Source: Hyphomicrobiales bacterium (GTDB lineage: Bacteria; Pseudomonadota; Alphaproteobacteria; Rhizobiales; Xanthobacteraceae). Taken from it: a stretch of DNA of 64,000 nt. The notes below the pieces were generated by a model. That model worked only from the letters and a program-made list of their open reading frames with translations, was not told where the DNA came from and ran no database searches. Shown in pieces: positions 58,069 through 64,000 of this stretch (the first letter of the stretch is position 1; each line of letters opens with the position of its first letter). The stretch is taken from assembly GCA_009377755.1 (NCBI GenBank), contig WHTM01000001.1, positions 1 to 64,000 on the forward strand, given 5' to 3'. The translations under genes and the position numbers were made by a program.

Positions 58069-58860
58069 TCACCGCCCGTCGAACTTCGGCCTGCGCTTCT
58101 CGCGGAACGCGGTGACGCCCTCGATGAAGTCGCGCGAGCGTCCTGCCTCGAGCTGGAGCTCGCGTTCGAGCGCGAGCTGCGCGTCGAGATCGTTGCCGGC
58201 GCTTGCGCGCAACGCCCGCTTGATCATGCGCAGCGTTGCGGCGGGGCCGGCCGCGAGGCGTTGCGCCAGCGCCGCCGCTTCCTCGGGAAAGCGCGCGTCA
58301 TCGAAAACCTTGTAGACAAGTCCCATGCGCTCGGCTTCTTCGGCCGGCACCGGATCGGCGGTAAGCATCAGCGCCATCGCGCGCTTCATGCCGACGATGC
58401 GCGGCAGCAGCCAAGTGCCGCCGGCGTCGGGCACCAGCGCGATCTGCGCGAACGCTTCCTGCAGGTAGGCCGAGCGCGCGGCGACGACGATGTCGCAGGC
58501 GAGCGCGATATTGGCGGCGGCCCCCACCGCCGGACCGTTGAGCGCGGCGATCGTCACCTTGGGAAAGTCGACCAGTCGCCGGATCAGCGGATTGTAGTCG
58601 CGGTCGAGCGCGCGGCCGAGATCGGGGCGGCCTTCGGCGTCGCGCGGCAAATCCTCGGTAAGGTCCTGCCCGGAGGAAAACGCGCGCCCGGTACCGGTCA
58701 GAACCAGGCAGCGGACCGCGGGTTCGGCGGCGCAAGCATCGAGCGCCTTCCGTAACTCGGCATGCATCGCGGCCGTGATGGCGTTAAGCCGTTCCGGCCG
58801 CGTGAGCGTCACGGTGGTGACGCCCGCGTGTGTCTCGCAACGAATGGTCGCGAACGGCAT
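58069..58860 (-). CDS. PaaG-like enoyl-CoA hydratase/isomerase
   Basis: 263 residues of the crotonase family, closest in pattern to PaaG (1,2-epoxyphenylacetyl-CoA isomerase). Shared blocks are FSSGQDL, the RxYNPLIRRL region, ALVPDAGGTWLLPRIVG and a C-terminal FREKRRPKF. The oxyanion-hole glycines in GPAVGAAANIAL are present. It may serve phenylacetate or another ring-CoA route, but other paa genes are absent here. It is the upstream gene of a pair with the isochorismatase-type hydrolase. Confidence 0.88.
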   Translation of the reverse strand: MPFATIRCETHAGVTTVTLTRPERLNAITAAMHAELRKALDACAAEPAVRCLVLTGTGRAFSSGQDLTEDLPRDAEGRPDLGRALDRDYNPLIRRLVDFPKVTIAALNGPAVGAAANIALACDIVVAARSAYLQEAFAQIALVPDAGGTWLLPRIVGMKRAMALMLTADPVPAEEAERMGLVYKVFDDARFPEEAAALAQRLAAGPAATLRMIKRALRASAGNDLDAQLALERELQLEAGRSRDFIEGVTAFREKRRPKFDGR

Positions 58861-58961
58861 CGATGCGACTGCTCAAAAGCCCCGGTTTATGCCCGCAGGA
58901 TGATCCGCCTCAGCGCCCCACGGGCAACATTCGCCAACTAAGCGCAAGGACCTGGCAAAAG

Positions 58962-59038
58962 CTAGTGCCGCCGATTTGAAGTTCCTGCACCACTTGCCGC
59001 AATCTCATTCAGGAACTTCAAATCGAAAGCGGCACTAG
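58962..59038. repeat. CTAGTG hairpin repeat, copy 2
   Basis: The left arm CTAGTGCCGC plus CGATTTGAAGTTCCTG (58962-58987) pairs perfectly with CAGGAACTTCAAATCG (59010-59025), an AAA bulge and GCGGCACTAG (59029-59038). A 22-base loop separates the arms. The outer CTAGTG/CACTAG ends and the GAAGTTC centre recur at 59052 and, in part, at 20515. Confidence 0.85.
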
Positions 59039-59051
59039 AATCATAGACTTG

Positions 59052-59121
59052 CTAGTGCCCCTTTGCTTCCGAAGTTCGTGTCAGAGAGTGCTGCAATGTA
59101 TCACGAACTTCGGGCCACTAG
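59052..59121. repeat. CTAGTG hairpin repeat, copy 3
   Basis: CTAGTG (59052-59057) pairs with CACTAG (59116-59121), and CCGAAGTTCGTG (59069-59080) pairs with CACGAACTTCGG (59102-59113). The loop is 21 bases. The layout equals copy 2, but the stem bases differ and still pair. Confidence 0.82.
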
Positions 59122-59421
59122 CCGTGCAGCCGGCCCGGTGCATCGCTTGGATCATCGCCCGCCGTGCTGCCGACCTTACAGGCAATCAGACCGGGCAGGC
59201 GCCGCCCGACGTGGTTGCCGAAAGCCCACCATTTCATTCCATTTTTGAGAATGAGCTTAAGCTTCGATTTAACGAATTTGAGACACTTTCGGCGGCGTGG
59301 GGCGTTTCGTCGTGGGACCTGTTGTGCATCAGAACTCATTCACCATTCTTGAAACTGAACGCGGCTCGCTGGCGCAGCCTCCGGGTCCGTACGGACCGGC
59401 GTCGCGTGGGCGGTTTGAAGC

Positions 59422-61017
59422 ATGAACACGGCCGCCCTCACGAGGGAGCATGAGGCCGACACCGCGGCGGACGGCTCGGTCGCCACGCGTCGGCGTCTCG
59501 CCGCACAGCGTGTGCGCGAAGCGCGCGACCGGCTAACTTCGACCACCGGCACCCGACCCGCCTTCGACTATGAGCTGCTGCGCCATTTCGCCCAGAACCG
59601 CCTCTCGGCGTCGCTGGTGGTGCTGCTGCTCGTCGGCACGATCGGATTTTTCTCCAGTCTCTGGACCGGGGCCCTCACTGCTGGAATCTGGACCAGCGCG
59701 GTGCTGCTGATTCACGCCGTCATCATCGCCAAATGCCGGCAGTTCCTGCGCGAATCTCCTGCCACGGCAAACCTCCGCGCCTGGCGAACACGCTTCATCA
59801 TCCTCGATCTGTTCTACGGTCTCGGCTGGATGTTCAATCTTGCGCATCCGATCGGCATCGACGACGGATCCGGCACGTTCATGCTGTTCGTGATGCTGAT
59901 CGTCGTCGCCGTCTCGAGCATGCTGGCGTCGAGTCTGCCGACCGCCGTGTTCGCCGCCACGCTTCCAGTGACGGCGGCGATCGCGCTCGACTTCATGCTC
60001 ACCGGCACAATGCGCGGCTACATCCTGGCGATGATGGCGGTGACCGCACAAGGCTATTTCGCACTGCTCGCCTACCGGCTGTACTCCACGACGCTCGCGA
60101 CGCTGCAGGCGCGTGCCGAAAAGGACGCGCTGATCGGCGAGCTCGAGCAGGCCAAGGCCATCTCCGACGACGCGCGCCGCCGTGCTGAAGCGGCGAACAT
60201 TGCCAAGTCACGCTTCCTGGCACAGATGAGCCACGAGCTGCGCACGCCGCTCAATGCCATCCTCGGCTTCTCCGAGGTGATGAAGAACGAGATCTTCGGT
60301 GGCCATGCTGTTTCGACCTACAAGGACTATTCCGGCGACATTCACAGCTCCGGTGAGCATCTGCTCGGATTGATCAATGAAATTCTCGATCTGTCCCGCA
60401 TCGAGGCCGGGCGGTACGAGCTCAACGAGGAATCGATCTCGCTCGCGCATGTGGTCGAGGACTGCCATCACCTGCTCAAACTGCGCGCCAGCAATCGCGG
60501 CATCACGATCCATGATCTGTATGAGCCGCAGTTGCCGCGGCTCTGGGCGGACGAACGGGCGGTGCGGCAGATTTGTCTCAACCTGCTCTCCAACGCGATC
60601 AAGTTCACGCCGCAAGGCGGCGAGATCTGGCTCAAGGTCGGTTGGACCGCATCCGGTGGTCAATACATGAGCGTCAAGGATACCGGCTCCGGAATCGCCG
60701 AGGATGAGATGCCTATCGTGCTCGCCTCGTTCGGCCAGGGATCGAATTCGATCAAATCCGCCGAGCAGGGCGCCGGTCTGGGGCTTCCCATTGCAAAGAA
60801 TCTGGTGGATCTCCACAGCGGCACATTCACTCTCAAGTCGAAGCTGCGCGTCGGTACCGAGGTTGTCGTCACCTTCCCACCCGAGCGCGTGGTTTCCGGC
60901 CTCGCGCCGATGACGGAACCGGATGCCGAAACCGCGCCGCAAGCGGCCGGGCCGGCTTCACCCCCCTCCGAGAGGACGCGGATGCGCCATCGCCCACTGT
61001 TTCGGGTCGGCACTTAA
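59422..61017 (+). CDS. PleC/PdhS-like membrane sensor histidine kinase
   Basis: 531 residues. The N-terminal 50 residues are polar, followed by about six transmembrane helices (residues 60-215), a short coiled coil and the kinase core. The H-box is FLAQMSHELRTPLNAILGFSE with His271. N, G1 (DTGSGI) and G2 (GAGLGLPIAKNL) boxes follow. The H-box and following NEIFG are those of the PleC/DivJ/PdhS group controlling the cell cycle through DivK. No response regulator is encoded nearby. The C-terminal 50 residues are proline-rich. Confidence 0.9.
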   Translation: MNTAALTREHEADTAADGSVATRRRLAAQRVREARDRLTSTTGTRPAFDYELLRHFAQNRLSASLVVLLLVGTIGFFSSLWTGALTAGIWTSAVLLIHAVIIAKCRQFLRESPATANLRAWRTRFIILDLFYGLGWMFNLAHPIGIDDGSGTFMLFVMLIVVAVSSMLASSLPTAVFAATLPVTAAIALDFMLTGTMRGYILAMMAVTAQGYFALLAYRLYSTTLATLQARAEKDALIGELEQAKAISDDARRRAEAANIAKSRFLAQMSHELRTPLNAILGFSEVMKNEIFGGHAVSTYKDYSGDIHSSGEHLLGLINEILDLSRIEAGRYELNEESISLAHVVEDCHHLLKLRASNRGITIHDLYEPQLPRLWADERAVRQICLNLLSNAIKFTPQGGEIWLKVGWTASGGQYMSVKDTGSGIAEDEMPIVLASFGQGSNSIKSAEQGAGLGLPIAKNLVDLHSGTFTLKSKLRVGTEVVVTFPPERVVSGLAPMTEPDAETAPQAAGPASPPSERTRMRHRPLFRVGT

Positions 61018-61079
61018 AAGACCGTTTGCGTTCCGCGCGACCAGCCGTATCTTGCGGTCGAATCGCGTCGGAACCCCGC

Positions 61080-61280
61080 ATGGCCCGCATCGCAACCCCT
61101 TGCCGGGACATCTGCATTTCGGACCCGGCTATCGACCTGTGTCTCGGATACGGGCGCAGTTTTGCCGAAATCGCGGGCTGGCAAGCGATGACGGATCGTC
61201 AACGGACTGACGTCATGATGAATCTCCCGCATCGTCTGGTGACGATCGATGACGGGCGGGTTCGCGGCGACGTCGGTTAA
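61080..61280 (+). CDS. DUF1289 small cysteine protein
   Basis: 66 residues from the ATG at 61080. The Cys pattern is CRDIC (Cys8, Cys12) and CLGYGRS (Cys21), then the AGWQAMTDRQR end typical of DUF1289. The canonical second CxxC is CxGC, but here the fourth cysteine is Tyr (CLGYGR), so any metal site would have only three Cys ligands. The aspartic protease gene starts 11 bases later. Confidence 0.82.
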   Translation: MARIATPCRDICISDPAIDLCLGYGRSFAEIAGWQAMTDRQRTDVMMNLPHRLVTIDDGRVRGDVG

Positions 61281-61291
61281 GGACTGCACTC

Positions 61292-62002
61292 GTGCGCCGA
61301 CGTCTGCTCTGGATTTTGCTGCTGCTCCTGCTGGGAGTGACAGTCGGCCTCATCGCCTTGCACGGCGGCTATGACGGAGGTTCCGGAGCGTCGTTTCGGC
61401 TTCCGGACGTCTCGTCGGCGATGCTCGACGTCGGCATCATCGTCTTTGTCACAGGCATGTTGCTAACCGCGTTCCGCTGGCGGCTGTCCGAAGTCCTTGA
61501 AGCGGCCATGCTCTGGGTGGTGGTGGTGGCTTTCATCCTGGTTGGCTACACCTACCGCACCGAGGTTCGCGAGGTCGGCGAGCGGGTGCTGGCGCAGTTG
61601 ATGCCGGGTTATGCTGCCAGTCGTGGACGCGTCGTCGAGCTGTCGCGTGGCCGCGGCGGAGAGTTTCCAATAACCACGCAGGTCAACGGCGCGCGCGTCG
61701 CCATGATCCTCGATACCGGCGCCAGCGCCGTGATGCTGACGTACGACGCCGCGAAGGCCGCCGGCCTACCGCTCGAAGTGCTCAATTATTCGGTCAACCT
61801 CGAGACCGCGAACGGCCGCACCCGCGCAGCGCCCGTGACCATCGACCGGCTCGTTATCGGCAACATCGTCGAGCGGTCGGTTCCCGCGTTGGTCGTGCCG
61901 AGCAATCGGCTCAAGACAAACCTGCTGGGCATGACCTTCCTCAACCGCCTGGAGAGCTGGCAGGTCAAGGGCGACCGCCTGCAATTGCGCGCCTATCCTT
62001 AG
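61292..62002 (+). CDS. Membrane-anchored TIGR02281-type aspartic protease
   Basis: 236 residues with GTG start at 61292. Three hydrophobic segments (residues 5-24, 45-62 and 72-88) are followed by a single retropepsin-like domain. It has the catalytic DTGAS at Asp141, the ETANGR strand and LLGMTFL (Leu-Leu-Gly). Homodimerisation is needed to form the active site. The domain should be in the periplasm. Substrate unknown. It is probably co-transcribed with the DUF1289 gene. Confidence 0.9.
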   Translation: MRRRLLWILLLLLLGVTVGLIALHGGYDGGSGASFRLPDVSSAMLDVGIIVFVTGMLLTAFRWRLSEVLEAAMLWVVVVAFILVGYTYRTEVREVGERVLAQLMPGYAASRGRVVELSRGRGGEFPITTQVNGARVAMILDTGASAVMLTYDAAKAAGLPLEVLNYSVNLETANGRTRAAPVTIDRLVIGNIVERSVPALVVPSNRLKTNLLGMTFLNRLESWQVKGDRLQLRAYP

Positions 62003-62158
62003 CGCTCACCACAATAGACTGGCGATGAACCGCGCCGCCACCGCGTACCGCATGGGCGCCACGGCCTGAGCTATGCGCTCGCGTCGACGCTGCCAACGCA
62101 ACAGGCAGGAACTCCGACCTCGCCGCTTGAGTTTATCCCCCCAGCAAAGGAGGTCACC

Positions 62159-62416
62159 ATGACCTATGATCCGATCGACCCAAATCGCATACGCGACGTG
62201 AACAACCCTTATGGCCGTGCGTATGACGGCCCGCATTGGGGCTGGTATGCAGGACTCGTCGCTCTCCTCATCCTCGGCATGGTTGCGTTCATCGGCAGCA
62301 ATAGCGACAGCACGCGCACTGCGGTGAACGATGGCCGCCTGAGCACCTCGGCTCCAGCCACAACAGGCGCCGCGCCGGAGACGCCGTCGCCGATAAACCG
62401 CAACGGTGTACGCTAA
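62159..62416 (+). CDS. Small single-pass membrane protein
   Basis: 85 residues from an ATG with an excellent AAAGGAGG site. A polar, Tyr/Pro-rich N-terminus (about residues 1-27) is followed by one transmembrane helix (YAGLVALLILGMVAFIG). A Ser/Thr/Pro-rich tail of about 40 residues completes it. Function is unknown. The strong ribosome site argues that it is a real, well-translated gene. Confidence 0.75.
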   Translation: MTYDPIDPNRIRDVNNPYGRAYDGPHWGWYAGLVALLILGMVAFIGSNSDSTRTAVNDGRLSTSAPATTGAAPETPSPINRNGVR

Positions 62417-62491
62417 CGCGCAAATGTTTTCACAGAGACCCGCCGGCCCTTAACGGCCGGAGGGGCTTGCGACCTGCGTACCGCCGGCTGA

Positions 62492-63496
62492 TCACGCCGC
62501 AGCTACTGCGGAGAGCGCGTGCCCGGCCTTGGGCATCAGGGCCAGAGCATCGATGAGCACCTGCGCATCCGCGCCCGGCTTGACCGCCGCGGTTGCGAGG
62601 TGGCGGCGGAACGCCCGCGCGCCGGGCACGCCCTGGAACAGGCCGATGACGTGGCGCGTGATGGCGTGCGGCCGCACGCCGCGCGCCACTTCCTGCTCGA
62701 TATAGGGAATGAGTGCCTCCGCCGCAGCCCTCGCCGATTCCACCGGCGGCTGCTCGCCGAAGAACACCGGATCGACCGCCAGGAGGAGCCACGGATCCTG
62801 GTAGGCCGCGCGGCCCAGCATCATCCCGTCAAGCTCTCCCAAAATCGATCGCGCCTGCTCGATGCTGCCGACGCCGCCGTTGAGTACAATCGTCAGATCG
62901 GGATGCGCGGCCTTCAGCCGATGAACCCGGTCGTAGTCGAGCGGCGGGACGTCACGGTTCTCTCGTGGCGACAAGCCTTGCAGCCAGGCCTTGCGGGCAT
63001 GCACGATCACGGCGTCCACGCGTGCAGCCGCAACGGCGCCGGTGAGCGCATCGAGCGCCTCCTCCGGGTCCTGGTCGTCGACGCCGATCCGACATTTCAC
63101 CGTCACAGGAACGGAGACCGAAGCCTTCATTGCCGCAATGCAGTCGCCGACGTGTTCCGGCTCAGCCATCAGGCAGGCGCCGAAGCGCCCCTCCTGCACG
63201 CGATCGGACGGGCAGCCGACATTCAGATTGATCTCGTCGTAGCCGAAATCCTCGCCGATCCGGGCGCATGCGGCGAGCGCCTGCGGCGCTGATCCGCCGA
63301 GCTGCAGGGCCACCGGATGCTCCGCCGGCGAGAAGCCCATCAGGCGTGCGCGGTCGCCGTGGATCACGGCGCCGGTGGTCAGCATCTCGGTGTAGAGCAG
63401 CGCACGCCGCGTCAGCAGCCGATGGAAGAACCGGCAATGCCGATCCGTCCAGTCCATCATCGGCGCGATGGAGAAACGATTTGCTTTGTATTTCAA
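62492..63496 (-). CDS. dusA: tRNA-dihydrouridine synthase A
   Basis: 334 residues. Hallmarks are APMMDWTDRHCRFFHRLL, the catalytic Cys95 (LNVGCPSDRVQEG) and KCRIGVDDQDP, specific for DusA. It reduces uridine 20/20a in tRNA D-loops with FMN and NADPH. The start is a TTG at 63496, with an in-frame stop 12 bases upstream and a GAGAGGA site at an unusual distance. Its 5' end abuts an integrase gene, so the natural leader has probably been replaced by inserted DNA. Confidence 0.93.
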   Translation of the reverse strand: MKYKANRFSIAPMMDWTDRHCRFFHRLLTRRALLYTEMLTTGAVIHGDRARLMGFSPAEHPVALQLGGSAPQALAACARIGEDFGYDEINLNVGCPSDRVQEGRFGACLMAEPEHVGDCIAAMKASVSVPVTVKCRIGVDDQDPEEALDALTGAVAAARVDAVIVHARKAWLQGLSPRENRDVPPLDYDRVHRLKAAHPDLTIVLNGGVGSIEQARSILGELDGMMLGRAAYQDPWLLLAVDPVFFGEQPPVESARAAAEALIPYIEQEVARGVRPHAITRHVIGLFQGVPGARAFRRHLATAAVKPGADAQVLIDALALMPKAGHALSAVAAA

Positions 63497-63628
63497 TGGT
63501 TTGTGCTATCCTCTCAATGGGGTAGATCGCGAACATGTGCACTCCAAACTAGCCAAAATTGCACACGTTTGTACCTGTTTTGATCTCCCGGTGCACACGT
63601 AGCGCACGACGAGGTGGAGTGCACACGG
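63440..63628. other. Predicted junction of an integrated element at the dusA 5' end
   Basis: DusA-targeting islands and phages are known to insert at the 5' end of dusA and restore its frame. Here the first dusA codons, the unusual TTG start and the adjacent outward-facing integrase fit that model. The exact core cannot be set because the far junction lies outside the window. Between the two genes are several GTGCAC(A/T)C motifs. Confidence 0.45.
63591..63627 (+). repeat. GTGCACACG direct repeat before the integrase
   Basis: GTGCACACG occurs at 63591-63599 and 63619-63627, 28 bases apart. Related GTGCACT lies at 63537-63543 and GCACACG at 63561-63567. The spacing suggests binding sites for the integrase, an excisionase or a regulator controlling the integrase gene. 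Confidence 0.45.
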
Positions 63629-64000
63629 ATGGCCACGTTCACGCAACTCGCCTCCGGCAATTGGCGTGCTCAGGTCCGCCGCAAGGGCCGTTATGTGGCC
63701 GAGACCTTCCGCCGGCGCAAGGACGCCGAGGAGTGGGCACTCGACACCGAACGCTGCATCGATCGCGGCGTCTCGGTCCGACCGCGCGTGCGCGAGAAAA
63801 TTCGCACGCTCGGCGACCTCATCAACCTTCATATCGAGGACATGAAGGATGTCAGGAAGCCCCCTCGCCGCCCCAAGGCCGCCGACATGGAAGCGCTCAA
63901 GGTTTCTCTGGGCGGTGTGAAGATTCCGGATCTTACCCGCGAACGCTTGATCGAGTACGGTAAACGACGAGCAAAGCAAGGCGCAGGGCCGACAACGCTC
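63629..64000 (+). CDS. Phage-type site-specific integrase, N-terminal part (runs off the window)
   Basis: At least 124 residues from the ATG at 63629. It begins MATFTQLASGNWRAQVRRKG, an arm-type DNA-binding unit, followed by FRRRKDAEEWALDTE and a core-binding SAM-like domain (LGDLINLHIEDM...DLTRERLIEYGKRRAKQG). This is the N-terminal pattern of tyrosine recombinases; the catalytic domain lies beyond the window. It is oriented away from dusA into the inserted DNA. It most likely drives integration at dusA. Confidence 0.85.
   Translation, partial: MATFTQLASGNWRAQVRRKGRYVAETFRRRKDAEEWALDTERCIDRGVSVRPRVREKIRTLGDLINLHIEDMKDVRKPPRRPKAADMEALKVSLGGVKIPDLTRERLIEYGKRRAKQGAGPTTL

Larger units (their letters stand above)
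58861..59421. other. Gene-free region with two hairpin repeats upstream of the histidine kinase
   Basis: About 560 bases without a convincing gene. The left half contains two CTAGTG hairpin elements. The right part (59210-59340) is AT-richer, with TTAACG-like segments that may hold the kinase promoter. Short open frames here have no initiation signals or conserved pattern. Confidence 0.5.

Overview
The window reads as chromosomal DNA of a high-GC alphaproteobacterium, most likely in the Hyphomicrobiales (Bradyrhizobium / Nitrobacteraceae / Xanthobacteraceae type). The indicators are DUF2865 and DUF1289 proteins, a PleC/PdhS-type histidine kinase, a TIGR02281-type membrane aspartic protease, an NfeD-slipin pair and several families of GC-rich intergenic palindromes. 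The genus cannot be decided from sequence alone.

Layout, left to right. The left edge (1-106) is the 3' end of an IS5-type insertion sequence. 0.5-6.6 kb carries housekeeping and catabolic genes: a DUF3253 protein, a YdcF-like membrane protein, an RraA-like protein, an aldo/keto reductase, isovaleryl-CoA dehydrogenase and a Kup potassium transporter. 6.8-8.4 kb is a compact arsenic cluster (arsR-arsC-aquaporin) with a palindrome over the arsR start, running into a relic of a MotB C-terminus. 8.7-20.5 kb holds mmsA, a lipoprotein protease inhibitor, cysS, a GNAT protein, two tiny membrane proteins, cimA, VOC and LOG proteins, an Atm1-type ABC exporter and psd-pssA. 20.5-29.9 kb holds a flavin monooxygenase/DUF2783 pair, an SDR, a methyltransferase/membrane-hydrolase pair, an unusual metallo-beta-lactamase-fold protein, marR-maiA, an EamA transporter and a DUF2865 protein. 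29.9-44.6 kb is mostly core metabolism (nadE, class II DAHP synthase, gor, rpiA, nfeD-slipin, a BT1-type transporter, gph, moaA) plus a small two-gene catabolic operon.

44.8-49.5 kb is a TRAP transporter locus: dctQ-dctM converge on two tandem, equal-length periplasmic binding proteins. 49.7-52.9 kb is the most unusual locus. A diheme (MauG/CcpA-like) cytochrome c peroxidase is fused to an amicyanin-like type 1 copper domain and translationally coupled to an unrecognised exported protein. It is divergent from a PiuC-type Fe(II) dioxygenase. 53.4-58.9 kb holds phoD, a small membrane protein with the Mrp/ApbC ATPase, a 3-hydroxyisobutyrate-dehydrogenase-like enzyme, a decayed GNAT gene, an isochorismatase-type hydrolase and a PaaG-like isomerase.

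58.9-59.1 kb carries two hairpin repeats related to a third copy at 20.5 kb. Their arms differ in sequence but keep pairing. A cell-cycle-type histidine kinase, a DUF1289 protein, an aspartic protease and a small membrane protein follow. The window ends with dusA and, directly at its 5' end, the start of a phage-type integrase. This marks the probable edge of an integrative element that continues beyond the window. No rRNA, tRNA or CRISPR array was recognised.
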